Positions 16,358-26,084 of a DNA stretch of 64,000 nucleotides are shown here, piece by piece (within the stretch, counting starts at the first letter, position 1; every line of letters begins with the position of its first letter). Made by a program: the position numbers and the translations under genes. Origin of the DNA: Pedobacter polaris. Lineage in GTDB: Bacteria; Bacteroidota; Bacteroidia; Sphingobacteriales; Sphingobacteriaceae. Location: contig NZ_SWBR01000001.1 of assembly GCF_005116505.1 (NCBI RefSeq), positions 434,001-498,000 of the forward strand, written 5' to 3'. The notes below the pieces were generated by a model. The model searched no databases and had not been told where the DNA came from. It was given only the letters and a program-made list of their open reading frames with translations.

Positions 16358-17368
16358 ATGATCTCTACTGATATAGCCATAATTGGCGCTGGACCGGTTG
16401 GCTTGTTTGCCATCTTCGAAGCAGGTTTATTAAAAATGCGTTGTCATTTAATTGATTATCTACCTCAAGTTGGTGGTCAACTTTCAGAAATATACCCTAA
16501 AAAACCAATTTATGATATTCCAGGTTATCCTACTGTTTTAGCCCAAGAATTAATAGATAATTTGGTTGAACAAGCTAAACCATTTCATCCTGGCTATACT
16601 TTAGGAGAAAGAATTGAAGGTTTAGAAAAACGCGGTGAAGCAGATTTTGTGCTCACTACAAACATGGGAACCATTATTGAGGCTAAAGTTGTGGTAATTG
16701 CTGGGGGTTTAGGGTGTTTTGAACCTCGTAAACCTGCAGTAGCTGGCTTAGAGCAATTTGAAAATGGCCGTGGTGTAAATTACATGATTTTAGACCCAGA
16801 GAAATACCGTGGTCAAAAAATGGTAATTGCTGGGGGTGGAGATTCTGCCTTAGACTGGACTATTTTCTTAGCAGATGTTGTTTCAGAATTAACTTTGGTT
16901 CACCGTAGCGAAAGTTTCCGTGGTGCTCCAGATTCAGTAAATAAAGTAATGGAATTGGCAGAAAGTGGTAAAATCAACCTTGTTTTAAATAGCAACTTAA
17001 ATTCTGTTACGGGAGAGGGTAAATTAGAGAAAGTAGAAGTAATTCATAACCGTACCATGGAAACTACTACCTATGAAGCAGACCATCTAATTCCCCTATT
17101 TGGTTTAAGCCCAAAATTAGGCCCTATAGAGCAGTGGAATTTAAATATAAGCAAGAGTGCTATCGAAGTTAATACAGATGATTACAGCACAAATATCCCA
17201 GGTATTTACGCAATTGGAGATATTAATACTTATACCAATAAATTAAAGTTAATATTGTGTGGTTTTCATGAGGCAGCATTAATGAGCCATAGCGCTTATC
17301 AATACATGAACCCTGGTATTAAGTATACCATGAAATATACTACAGTTAATGGTGTAACAGAATTTTAA
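16358..17368 (+). CDS. ferredoxin–NADP+ reductase, thioredoxin-reductase type
   Basis: FAD- and NADP-binding flavoprotein of the thioredoxin-reductase-like FNR class (YumC-type), moving electrons between NADPH and ferredoxin. FAD-binding GxGxxG is at residues 9–14 (IGAGPVGLFA), with the conserved 'YLPQVGGQLSEIYPKKPIYDIPGYP' loop, and NADP-binding GGGDSALDW in the middle. The CxxC redox centre of true thioredoxin reductase is absent, which supports FNR. The ferredoxin gene follows after a 2-base gap, so substrate and enzyme are co-expressed. Confidence 0.93.
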   Translation: MISTDIAIIGAGPVGLFAIFEAGLLKMRCHLIDYLPQVGGQLSEIYPKKPIYDIPGYPTVLAQELIDNLVEQAKPFHPGYTLGERIEGLEKRGEADFVLTTNMGTIIEAKVVVIAGGLGCFEPRKPAVAGLEQFENGRGVNYMILDPEKYRGQKMVIAGGGDSALDWTIFLADVVSELTLVHRSESFRGAPDSVNKVMELAESGKINLVLNSNLNSVTGEGKLEKVEVIHNRTMETTTYEADHLIPLFGLSPKLGPIEQWNLNISKSAIEVNTDDYSTNIPGIYAIGDINTYTNKLKLILCGFHEAALMSHSAYQYMNPGIKYTMKYTTVNGVTEF

Positions 17369-17370
17369 TA

Positions 17371-17700
17371 ATGGAAGCAATAGACATTACAATAGAAGTT
17401 GAAGACCGCCAAGGAAATGTGAGCACATTAACTGCTCCAACTGACATGGGCTTAAGCTTAATGGAGTTTTTAAAAGCGAGCGAATATGATATTTTAGCTA
17501 CGTGTGGTGGTATGGCCTTATGTGCTACTTGTTGTGTAGATGTAATGGAAGGCGAAGAAAAGCTAAATGAAATGACAGACGATGAGTATGCCATGCTTGA
17601 CACTTTACCAGATCTATTGCCAAATTCTAGATTAGCTTGCCAATTGCAATTAAGCCCAGTTATGGACGGCCTTAAGGTTCGTTTACATGCGATGGATTAA
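17371..17700 (+). CDS. [2Fe-2S] ferredoxin
   Basis: A 109-aa electron carrier. Cluster ligands are arranged as in adrenodoxin-type ferredoxins: CGGMALCATC (first three cysteines; a fourth, non-ligand Cys follows at once in ATCC) and the last Cys in SRLACQLQ. It is the likely partner of the reductase gene just upstream. A strong terminator lies 25 bases after the stop. Confidence 0.93.
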   Translation: MEAIDITIEVEDRQGNVSTLTAPTDMGLSLMEFLKASEYDILATCGGMALCATCCVDVMEGEEKLNEMTDDEYAMLDTLPDLLPNSRLACQLQLSPVMDGLKVRLHAMD

Positions 17701-17723
17701 TCTCCTTTCAATTGGTGTTATGA

Positions 17724-17756
17724 TAAATGGGCTACCTACAAGTAGCCCATTTTTTA
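17724..17756 (+). terminator. terminator of the ferredoxin operon
   Basis: Hairpin AAATGGGCTAC/GTAGCCCATTT with a 6-base loop and T-run. Confidence 0.9.
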
Positions 17757-17874
17757 TTTGCCAACTCTTTCATCGACTTAATCGAGTGAGAGGCTGGAAA
17801 ATGAAATGCAATTCAAATGCCCAACAAAATATAATATAAACTACAGTAACAATTACCTGTTTAAAACTTCAATA

Positions 17875-17911
17875 AAAAAGGGATGTCTAATGAAAGACAT
17901 CCCTTTTTTAA
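17875..17911 (-). terminator. terminator of the SusC–SusD–DUF1735 operon
   Basis: Stem AAAAAAGGGATGTCT/AGACATCCCTTTTTT with a 5-base loop, ending 19 bases past the DUF1735 stop. A- and T-tracts on both sides make it bidirectional. Confidence 0.9.
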
Positions 17912-17929
17912 ATTAGATAGCTTAATCTA

Positions 17930-18868
17930 TTATGGTCTTGAAGCTTTGTACTTAAGTACCAGACCTACCACTTCCCTTTTTGCTCCGGCTGGATTCCAAT
18001 CGAAATTGATGGTAAATGTTTTGGTAGCAGGATCATAAGTATTTGTTCTACCCGTCGTTTCCTTAAGCAAGGTAGTAGTTACTCCTGACGAGAACGAAAG
18101 TGTATTATTAGCGTTGATCGTCATTGTAATTGGATCAACACCACCGACACCACCACCTTTATTAGCCCAATTCAAACCAACAACTGTTACGCTATTAGCG
18201 GTTTTGGTCTGCAAAGTTACATCAGGGTTACCAGCCATACTTCCGCTCAATGCGTCGTTAGCTGGAGTAGTAGGATTGGTGTATCTGGTAATCGTACCTG
18301 CCTCAACAGAATAAATACCATCCCAAAGATTTTTTGGAATTACATTTAAGATGATGTTGCTGAAGTTCCCGCTGATTATACCATGAGATGCAGATTTGAT
18401 CTGCAATGGCAATGCATATAAATCACCTACAACAAAAGTACTCGTTTTGAAAGAAATGGTGAAAGAGGCAGTCCTTTTGCCTTTAGGGATCACTACTTTA
18501 GTTGCATTGATGACATACTTATCAGAAGGCATCATGATCATTGAACCATTTTGTTCGGTGTTATACTGAGTAATTACACTTTGAGGACCTAGACCAATTT
18601 CAACTTCTATATCTTTAGGAGCCACAGCTTCTGGTCCCGAATAGCTCACGGAAATGGTTTGATTTGTTGGTGTAGGCACGTTATCGTAGCTGAAAATGTA
18701 AGCTGCTGTAGTACTACCATGCACAGATATATCTTTAGGGTTAGCGAATTCAATCACATTTCCTACTGATTTATCTGGATCTAATACCGTTGAATCGTCT
18801 TTTAGGCAAGATGTTAATGCTGTAACAGCAACTAACATTGCCAAAGTTCTATTAAATATCTTTTTCAT
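17930..18868 (-). CDS. DUF1735 (BT_3987-like) surface lipoprotein
   Basis: Lipoprotein with signal MKKIFNRTLAMLVAVTALTSC (Cys at 21). The DUF1735 domain (about 40–170) shows the 'MMPSDKYVINATKVVIPKGKRTASFTISF' pattern found in proteins encoded after SusC/SusD pairs. The C-terminal 130 residues form a separate beta-rich domain, probably glycan- or ligand-binding. It starts 9 bases after the SusD stop and is the last gene of that operon. It likely acts on the cell surface with the SusCD importer; the ligand cannot be read from sequence. Confidence 0.85.
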   Translation of the reverse strand: MKKIFNRTLAMLVAVTALTSCLKDDSTVLDPDKSVGNVIEFANPKDISVHGSTTAAYIFSYDNVPTPTNQTISVSYSGPEAVAPKDIEVEIGLGPQSVITQYNTEQNGSMIMMPSDKYVINATKVVIPKGKRTASFTISFKTSTFVVGDLYALPLQIKSASHGIISGNFSNIILNVIPKNLWDGIYSVEAGTITRYTNPTTPANDALSGSMAGNPDVTLQTKTANSVTVVGLNWANKGGGVGGVDPITMTINANNTLSFSSGVTTTLLKETTGRTNTYDPATKTFTINFDWNPAGAKREVVGLVLKYKASRP

Positions 18869-18877
18869 CTTCTATAA

Positions 18878-20578
18878 TTAATTTAGGTCCCAAAAAATAA
18901 GACTTGAAAATTTGTTGATACCTGCAGGTGCATTCACAGGATTCAAGTTGTACTCTTCCTGAGGATATAAAACTCTAGTAGGTAATTTATCTGAGTGCGT
19001 AGAGACTGATTGTCTGGAAGCAAAAGTAGACAATGGATCGTTTGCAGCATTATTTACAACTGCAGGGTATCCTGTACGTCTAAATTCATTGTAGTTTTCG
19101 TCATTAGCAATACTGTTTAAAGCAATGTATTTCTGAGTAATGATACGCTCAATTCTTTGCTCTGTTGTAGGTACTGCTGTAGTAATTACAGAGGTAGTAG
19201 GATTTTGTGTCCTTTGTTCGTTCCAGTTAGTCAAGTTGTTTCCTATTATATTTCCTGCTACAGAGTTAGCAGTTAAATAAGTAGCAGCATCAGTAGTTGG
19301 ATTCTTAGTAGAAGGTACAGCACCAGTACCGTCTTTATACAAATAGTTAAATGATGCTGTTATTCCTTGTGAATAAAGTGCTTCTGCGCTAGAACCACCT
19401 GTTAAAGCTGTAGTAATGTAACCACGTAAAACAGCTTCAGCCTGCAAAAACTTACTTTCTGTTAACAACAACATTGGTGTAGCTTGTGTTGGGCTTTTAG
19501 CAATACCTATAGTATTAGTGTTAGCCGTAGAAGTATTCCAAGTTGAGCCTGCCGCAAGAACTTGAGGAACACCTGCAGACTCATCACCTAATTGGTTAAT
19601 TGGTGTAGGAGCTGTGGTAGAGCTAAAGTTTCTATAGATAACCGAACCTCTTCCTGGATCAATAATCTTCGCTCCACTATAGAAAGAAAATATCCATTTA
19701 GAAGGAATTCTGCTAGTTAAAACGTTAGTACCGGTAGCGCTGAAACCTAAAGCACTGTAAACAGGGCTAGGTCTATCTCTTTGTACATAACCTGGTTGCA
19801 CTACAGCATCAGCGGTAAGGAAGCCAATTGACGCACTAAGTTTAGCAAACTCAGCAGTTGCATAAGCACTATGTGCAGGTACACCAGCCATTTTAATTAG
19901 CATGCGCAATTTAATAGTTTGTGCAAATTGTTTCCATCTGTCCATACCATTTACACCTGCTGTTACAGTTGTACCCCCAAATAATGGATCAGCAGTGGCC
20001 GGAATTGCAGTAATTTTAGAAGTACCTGCGGCTTGGCCAGCAATGATATCTGCAATTGCTTTATCTAAATCAGCAATAGAAGCTTTATAGATATCAGGTC
20101 CTTTATCATATTTTGGTTGTAAACTAGCTACACCTTTCAATGCATCGCTATAAGGAACGTCGTTAAATTGATTAACCAAACGCTCAAACACCAATGCTTT
20201 CATAATTCTTGCAATTGAAGTAGAAAATACTGCAGTTGGATCAGCCGAGGTTTCATTAATTACGTATTGAAAATCGTTTGCATTATCGTAACTCTGTGTC
20301 CATAGTCCAGCGAAAGTACTAGTATTAAAGTCATATGTTACTACATCACCGAATCCACCGAATCCACCAGCATTTGCTCTAGCTCCAGAAATATCCGCCA
20401 ATGTTTGGCTAAATGAAACATTACTAGCCGCTGCTGCTACAATTGCCTGAGGCAAAACGAGAGCAGGAGTTGATGAAGTAAAGTTATTTGGATTGGTATT
20501 GATATCTAAGTACTTTTTACAAGAACTTACTCCAATAACAACCGCACCCATCAATATATATTTAAATATTTTTTTCAT
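18878..20578 (-). CDS. SusD/RagB-family outer-membrane lipoprotein (pair 1)
   Basis: Surface lipoprotein that captures ligand and caps the SusC channel. Signal MKKIFKYILMGAVVIGVSSC with Cys at 20, then the SusD hallmark KKYLDINTNPNN. TPR-like helical segments follow ('FSQTLADISGARANAGG', 'FERLVNQFNDVPYSDALKG', 'MLLLTESKFLQAEAVLRGYI'), matching the SusD-like-2 group. Length 566. It lies 11 bases downstream of its SusC partner. The substrate is unknown; no enzyme is linked. Confidence 0.93.
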   Translation of the reverse strand: MKKIFKYILMGAVVIGVSSCKKYLDINTNPNNFTSSTPALVLPQAIVAAAASNVSFSQTLADISGARANAGGFGGFGDVVTYDFNTSTFAGLWTQSYDNANDFQYVINETSADPTAVFSTSIARIMKALVFERLVNQFNDVPYSDALKGVASLQPKYDKGPDIYKASIADLDKAIADIIAGQAAGTSKITAIPATADPLFGGTTVTAGVNGMDRWKQFAQTIKLRMLIKMAGVPAHSAYATAEFAKLSASIGFLTADAVVQPGYVQRDRPSPVYSALGFSATGTNVLTSRIPSKWIFSFYSGAKIIDPGRGSVIYRNFSSTTAPTPINQLGDESAGVPQVLAAGSTWNTSTANTNTIGIAKSPTQATPMLLLTESKFLQAEAVLRGYITTALTGGSSAEALYSQGITASFNYLYKDGTGAVPSTKNPTTDAATYLTANSVAGNIIGNNLTNWNEQRTQNPTTSVITTAVPTTEQRIERIITQKYIALNSIANDENYNEFRRTGYPAVVNNAANDPLSTFASRQSVSTHSDKLPTRVLYPQEEYNLNPVNAPAGINKFSSLIFWDLN

Positions 20579-20589
20579 ATCTGTTATTT

Positions 20590-23500
20590 TTATAAAGTTA
20601 CTGATAAACTTAATCCGTAAAATCTTCCAGGAGGAGTTTGACTCAATGAAGTGAATCCTATCGCATTACTTTGTGAATCAAAAGCACTATATTCAGGATC
20701 TGTATAAATGTTAGTCTTAGGTGCCCACAAGAACAAATTACGTCCTTGTACACTTACAGTAGCACCCTTTACAAATTTAATATTACTGAATACTGATTTT
20801 GGTAAATCATAAGACAACGATAATTCACGCATTTTCCAGAAAGCTGCAGAATAAGTATAGTTTGCATTAACTGCAGTATTTGAAGGACCATTTGTCCAGA
20901 AATCTACACCACCAGTTCTAGTAGTAATATTTGTGTTAGCTACGTACGTATTAGTAACTGGATCTAAATAAGAAGAGTTAGGCACAACAAAACGTTCTCT
21001 ATTGAAATAAGTAGTTCTGATACCTGCACCAGAGAAATCGAAACCTGTGCTAGCACCCGTAAAAATTACGTTACCTGTGCGGTATTCAAATACTGTTGCT
21101 AAACGGAAACCTTTATAGTCTACTGACATATCTAAACCTAAACGATGTTTTGGTTCTGTAGTTCCTAAACCAGAAGTTAACGTAGTTGCACTTGGCATAC
21201 CAGTAACACGATCAACAATGATTCTACCTTGAGAATCTTTATTATAAGTTGTACCTTTCAACAACGGGAATGAACTTCCTACTTCCGCAACCAAGTTAGC
21301 AGTGCCGAAAGTTCCTAAGCTGATAAATGTTTGATCAGTAGAAATCGAAAGTACTTTATTCTGATTATAAGTATAGTTACCGCCAACTGAAACTTCTAAA
21401 CCATACGAAGTACGAACAGGCACCAAACGTAATGAAGTTTCGAAACCTTCGTTTTCAACCTCACCAGTATTTGTTAAATACCCTGTATAACCTGTAGAAG
21501 AAGGAATACCTACTGATACTGTTTGGTCTACTGTATTTGATTTATAAGCTGTAACAGTAAGGTTAACTCTTGATTGGAACATTTCTAAATCAAAACCACC
21601 TTCATAAGAAGTTGTAACCTCTGGTTTAATACTAGGAGATACAAGAGCGTTACTAAATCCAAATCCTGGAACACCAGCATATGGATAACCAGCTTGTTGG
21701 CCAAATGTTGGTTGTAATCTATAAGCTCCTAAGTTTACCAAACCTACTTTAGATACACCACCTCTTAATTTTAAACTATTAATAGTTTTAGATTCTTTTA
21801 AGAAAGGAATTGCATCAGAAGCGATGAATGAAATATCAGCAGCAGGATAGAATAAAGAACGGAATTCTTGTGCCAATACTGATCTCCAATCATTTCTTGC
21901 TGTTAAGTGTAAGTACAAATAGCTTTTATAGCCCAAACGAGCATCAGCATACACACCAATTTGGCGAACTCTTGTATTTGATTCGCTACCCGCTGTGTTA
22001 CCAGTAGTGTTGCTAACATTATATAAGCCAGGGATTACCATCGCTGAAGATGATGCATTTACTGATTTAGTATAGTTATCACGTACACTAGATCCTAAGA
22101 TTGCATTTAAAGAGAAATCTGAGCTTATTTGTTTAATATATTGTGCTTGGAACTCAGGGTTAATTTGAGTCTCAGTAGTTGCCCCGTCAGAAACACTACC
22201 AACTCTAGGAGCAGCGATTGCAGCACCACTTAATCCAAATCTATAAGCTGAGAAAGTGAATTTATCAGACCAAGCTTTAGTTCTAACATTTCTATTAGAC
22301 ATAGATACTCTGAACAATAATGATAGTTCAGGAAATGGATTGTATTTAATCTGAGCATTACCAGTTAAATAATCGTTACTTGTTAAAGTCCTGTTATTAT
22401 CTAAGGTAAAATAAGGATTATCAAAATATTCATTATAATAACCATTTGGATTAGAAAATGCATCATTTCTCCAATCAGAATAACGGGTCAAAGGAATTTG
22501 ACCTGGAGACATTAATACGTTGTTAAATGCATTATTAGAGTCTCCTAAATTAAATCTGTTTTGAACATAGTTAGCATTAAATGCAAAACTTACGCCTTTC
22601 ATTAAATCTTTAGCACCATTTAAACGAATAGTGAAACGGTTATATTTATCACCAGGAACTGTACCAGTTTGGTCAAAATACTGAGATGATAAATAATAAG
22701 AACCTTTCTCATCACCTGATGACAAGCTAAAGTCTGTCTGATTGTTTACACCAGTTTCCCAGAATTGTTGTTTTCCTTCAGTTGTATTCCACTCATAAGG
22801 AACAGTTTGTATAGAACCATCTACAAGTGGTTTACCAATTACTCTCATTGAACCATCAAAAGCAGGGCCATATTGCTGATTTTCATATGCAGTATAGGTC
22901 GGGACATCATCCGGGCCAGTACCAGAACCATATGTTTGTTGCAATTTAGGCAAATAAGAAATTTGCTCTAAACTTGTCGTATGGCCAACTTTAATTTGAG
23001 TTACACCTCTTTTACCAGTTTTAGTAGTGATAATTAGTGCTCCATTCGATGCATCAGAACCATAAAGAGCAGCAGCACCAGCACCATTTAGAACTTGGAT
23101 ATTTTCAACATCCTCAGGGTTTAAGTTACCCAAGATACTAGATGGAACAATTACGTTATCAACAACAACTAAAGCAGTGTTGTTTCCTAATAACGAACGG
23201 TTACCACGTAATACCAAACGAACACTTGGATTAACACCTGAACTAACAGCATTTACCTGTAAACCAGCTACTTTACCAGAAAGTGCACTAGCTACGTTGA
23301 ATGCTTTTGCTTGAGTTAATTGCTGTGCACCAACTGTAGTAGACTGGTTACCTTGCTCACGACGTTTAATCGTAACACCACCCGCCGTAATTACAACTTG
23401 GTCTAGCACTTTAGAGTCTAGCACTAAAGACACATTTAAAACATTGTTTGAAGGAATAGATACTACTTGAGTAGAATACCCTAAGTAAGAAATCTCTAAA

Positions 23501-23712
23501 GTTTTAGCCGTAGCTGGAACTTTTAATGAAAACTTACCATCTACACCTGTTGTTCCGCCAACATTTGTAGCCTCTCTTACTTTTACAGATACACCTGGGA
23601 TTGGCAATCCGTCTTCACTTGCTTTTACTGTACCTGTTATTGTGCGTTCTTGAGCGAATGCAGCCACAGTTAGTGTACACAAGATGAATAAACTTAGTAC
23701 AAGTTTTTTCAT
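20590..23712 (-). CDS. SusC/RagA-family TonB-linked outer-membrane protein (pair 1)
   Basis: TonB-dependent importer. The N-terminus is a signal peptide ending AFAQ, then a carboxypeptidase-regulatory Ig domain ('TGTVKASEDGLPIPGVSVKVREA'), plug domain with 'LSGKVAGLQV' and 'VLRGNRSLLGNNTALVVVDNV', and a 22-strand barrel finishing FYGLSLSVTL with the expected terminal aromatic/hydrophobic residues. First gene of a SusC–SusD–DUF1735 operon. The 270-base upstream gap is AT-rich with no regulator gene or sigma/anti-sigma pair beside it. Confidence 0.95.
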   Translation of the reverse strand: MKKLVLSLFILCTLTVAAFAQERTITGTVKASEDGLPIPGVSVKVREATNVGGTTGVDGKFSLKVPATAKTLEISYLGYSTQVVSIPSNNVLNVSLVLDSKVLDQVVITAGGVTIKRREQGNQSTTVGAQQLTQAKAFNVASALSGKVAGLQVNAVSSGVNPSVRLVLRGNRSLLGNNTALVVVDNVIVPSSILGNLNPEDVENIQVLNGAGAAALYGSDASNGALIITTKTGKRGVTQIKVGHTTSLEQISYLPKLQQTYGSGTGPDDVPTYTAYENQQYGPAFDGSMRVIGKPLVDGSIQTVPYEWNTTEGKQQFWETGVNNQTDFSLSSGDEKGSYYLSSQYFDQTGTVPGDKYNRFTIRLNGAKDLMKGVSFAFNANYVQNRFNLGDSNNAFNNVLMSPGQIPLTRYSDWRNDAFSNPNGYYNEYFDNPYFTLDNNRTLTSNDYLTGNAQIKYNPFPELSLLFRVSMSNRNVRTKAWSDKFTFSAYRFGLSGAAIAAPRVGSVSDGATTETQINPEFQAQYIKQISSDFSLNAILGSSVRDNYTKSVNASSSAMVIPGLYNVSNTTGNTAGSESNTRVRQIGVYADARLGYKSYLYLHLTARNDWRSVLAQEFRSLFYPAADISFIASDAIPFLKESKTINSLKLRGGVSKVGLVNLGAYRLQPTFGQQAGYPYAGVPGFGFSNALVSPSIKPEVTTSYEGGFDLEMFQSRVNLTVTAYKSNTVDQTVSVGIPSSTGYTGYLTNTGEVENEGFETSLRLVPVRTSYGLEVSVGGNYTYNQNKVLSISTDQTFISLGTFGTANLVAEVGSSFPLLKGTTYNKDSQGRIIVDRVTGMPSATTLTSGLGTTEPKHRLGLDMSVDYKGFRLATVFEYRTGNVIFTGASTGFDFSGAGIRTTYFNRERFVVPNSSYLDPVTNTYVANTNITTRTGGVDFWTNGPSNTAVNANYTYSAAFWKMRELSLSYDLPKSVFSNIKFVKGATVSVQGRNLFLWAPKTNIYTDPEYSAFDSQSNAIGFTSLSQTPPGRFYGLSLSVTL

Positions 23713-23982
23713 AAATTAATAAAATTTAGGTTAGTTAATAGTTAATTAATCTTTAAATATGGCAATAACTATATAAGAATCAAAATTTTAGACCGTTAAA
23801 AAAAATCCATAAAAACTTAACTATCTGAAAACTAAGTAGTTAAATTTTAACATATTTTAACAATTGCTTGATATGTTTTGTTTTAGTTAATTTAATTGAG
23901 AAATATAAATATAACTTAATTTTTAGTTAAAGAAATATTAACACTAAGGCAACTTTTTTATAGCTGAAGAATAATTTAAGGC

Positions 23983-25668
23983 TTAATTATTTGAAGATTT
24001 GATAGGGCTACCTATAATTTTGTAATTCCCAGTGCCATTTAAAATAGCCATCATTTGGTTTTGATTATTAAAGATAAGTTTAGCTTGCGCGATTTCCTTA
24101 TCGTACTGGAAGGCTTGCTCAATCTTTCCTTTTTCGAAGTAGTATCTGCTAATAATTTGAGTTTCTAGTATTTTTTTAATCTCATCCTTGTGTGTAACTA
24201 GATCTGTTTTCTTAGCGCTTAACATTTTTGCTTTCAATTCTTCTAAATCTACTTTTACTGCTGATGCTTTATTTTCTTTTTCTGCTTCAATTTTTAGTTC
24301 AGCTAATAATCGCTCAGTACGTGATACGTAACTGTAGTCTTTATTTGCCATTGAATTTACAAATTTGGTGTAATCTGCATCGCTTAATTGAAAAGTTTTA
24401 ACATTTGGAATTGCTGCATTTACTTTCTTATAGGTGTTTGCATAATCAAAGAAAAGGTTTTTGCCCGCTAAAGAGATTGTAATGGGGCTATACTTAATAG
24501 GCTCAACAAAAACATCTGGAAAAACTCCGTTACCATTATAAACTGTACGCCCTGCTTTGGTATTATAAGGCGTCATTACAGAATCAGCGAATTTCTCAGC
24601 CTCTCCGTTTTTATCCTTATGTGCATAGTCTAATGCCTGTATGCATCTTCCAGAAGGTGTATAATATTTAGCTACAGTAACTTTAACCAAGCTATTATAA
24701 GGAAGATTGAATGTTTGCTGCACAAGTCCTTTACCGTAACTACGTTGGCCTATTACAACTGCCCTATCTAAATCTTGTAATGCACCCGCTACAATTTCTG
24801 ATGCAGAAGCAGAAGATCCATTGATCAATACGGTTAAAGGTATTTGAGGAGAGATGGGCTGATTTAAAGTTTCATAAGAAATGGTCTTCTCAGGATTTCT
24901 CCCTTTTTGAACCACAACCAAAATCCCCTTTTGAACAAATAAATTAACAATTTTTACTGCTTCTTGTAAAATACCTCCCCCATTATTACGTAGATCAAGG
25001 ATAATTCCCTTTGGTTTTTCTTTGTTGATCAACTCTAAGGCATCCTTAACTTCTTTGCCAGAATTCTCGAGGAATTTATCTAATTTAATATATCCTATCT
25101 GACCATCAATCATTCCTGAATAAGATACATTTGGCTGCTTAATTTCTTCTCTAACTAATGTTTTATTAATTACTGCTGCATCTCTTAATAATGCGAGCGT
25201 TAATGATGATCCTTTTGGTCCACGCAACAACTGACTAATTTGGTTACGGTCTTTTCCATTAACATCAATACCATTAATTTTTAAGATTTGATCTCCAGGC
25301 TTAACATCTTGTTTATTAGCCGGATTGCCTTCACTTACTTCGTTTACAAATAATTTACCATCAATAAATAAGGTGCCAGCTCCAATACCGCCGTATTGTG
25401 TACTTACATATTTTAATTTATAGTCTTCAATTTCAGATTCTGGAATGTACTCGGTGTAAGGATCCAGCCCCTCTAGCATTGCATCAATGCTGGTTCGCAT
25501 TAAATCGCCAGGGCTAGTTTCTTCTACATAGTTGATATTAATCTCCTTATATAAGGATGCGAAAATATCTAGGTTTTTAGAGACAAGGAATAAGTCTTCT
25601 CTAAAAGCAAGAGTGATTGACCCTAAACCAATTGCCGCTATTAAAATACCAAATCTAGCTTTCTTCAT
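23983..25668 (-). CDS. S41-family C-terminal processing peptidase
   Basis: Periplasmic Tsp/CtpA-type protease. N-terminal signal or anchor helix (MKKARFGILIAAIGLGSITLA), then a PDZ domain (about 80–165, 'YGGIGAGTLFIDGKLFVNEV ... GDQILKINGIDV'), then the S41 core with Ser in NGSSASASEIVAG (about residue 284) and Lys in RSYGKGLVQQTF (about 310). The C-terminal 150 residues are helical and Lys/Glu-rich. Length 561 is usual for Bacteroidota. A 71-aa CsbD-like gene lies 58 bases upstream and may share its promoter. Confidence 0.94.
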   Translation of the reverse strand: MKKARFGILIAAIGLGSITLAFREDLFLVSKNLDIFASLYKEININYVEETSPGDLMRTSIDAMLEGLDPYTEYIPESEIEDYKLKYVSTQYGGIGAGTLFIDGKLFVNEVSEGNPANKQDVKPGDQILKINGIDVNGKDRNQISQLLRGPKGSSLTLALLRDAAVINKTLVREEIKQPNVSYSGMIDGQIGYIKLDKFLENSGKEVKDALELINKEKPKGIILDLRNNGGGILQEAVKIVNLFVQKGILVVVQKGRNPEKTISYETLNQPISPQIPLTVLINGSSASASEIVAGALQDLDRAVVIGQRSYGKGLVQQTFNLPYNSLVKVTVAKYYTPSGRCIQALDYAHKDKNGEAEKFADSVMTPYNTKAGRTVYNGNGVFPDVFVEPIKYSPITISLAGKNLFFDYANTYKKVNAAIPNVKTFQLSDADYTKFVNSMANKDYSYVSRTERLLAELKIEAEKENKASAVKVDLEELKAKMLSAKKTDLVTHKDEIKKILETQIISRYYFEKGKIEQAFQYDKEIAQAKLIFNNQNQMMAILNGTGNYKIIGSPIKSSNN

Positions 25669-25726
25669 TTACCTTATATTATATAAGGGTAAACTTACAA
25701 AAAAGCAATATGATTTAAAAGCTGTA

Positions 25727-25942
25727 TTATAATCGGTTGCCTTCTGGGTCTGCTAAGGCCTTAAGGATAGTAAATTCGATATATTTTTGGTCTCTTTTAA
25801 CTAAAGTCATTAGTTGTTGCACCAACTGATCTTCTTGTCCGGGAGAAAAAGAAAGATTAGCTTGAGTTAAATCGCGGTATTTTCTTAAAAATTTAATTTT
25901 AACCCTTTCCCAGGTTTCAGGAGTAAGTGTAAAGCTTGCCAT
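25727..25942 (-). CDS. CsbD-like small protein
   Basis: A 71-aa charged helical protein. The pattern WERVKIKFLRKYRDLTQANL, then a glycine and EDQLVQQL, follows the general CsbD stress-protein layout (WxxxKxKxKxKWxxLTxxDL then GKxDxLxGxIQ), but key glycines differ, so the assignment is tentative. A TACTTTTG -7 box lies 18 bases upstream of the start. The S41 peptidase follows 58 bases after the stop. Confidence 0.65.
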   Translation of the reverse strand: MASFTLTPETWERVKIKFLRKYRDLTQANLSFSPGQEDQLVQQLMTLVKRDQKYIEFTILKALADPEGNRL

Positions 25943-25959
25943 TGTTTAATTCTTTGCTA

Positions 25960-25967
25960 CAAAAGTA
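25960..25967 (-). promoter_or_regulatory. candidate -7 box for the CsbD-like/S41 transcript
   Basis: Minus-strand TACTTTTG fits TAnnTTTG and is 18 bases from the start codon. No clear -33 element. Confidence 0.42.
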
Positions 25968-26007
25968 TAAAATTTAAAGCTGATTTTGGTTAGGAATAAC
26001 AGAAAAC

Positions 26008-26045
26008 AAAAAAACCCGTTTAGAAAATCTAAACGGGCTTTTTCT
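26008..26045 (-). terminator. terminator of the SusC–SusD–DUF4397 operon
   Basis: Stem CCCGTTTAGA/TCTAAACGGG with AAA loop, preceded by A-tract and followed by T-tract; it can act in both directions. Confidence 0.9.
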
Positions 26046-26084
26046 CATTTGCAGCAATAAATAAGCATTATAGTCGCATAATAG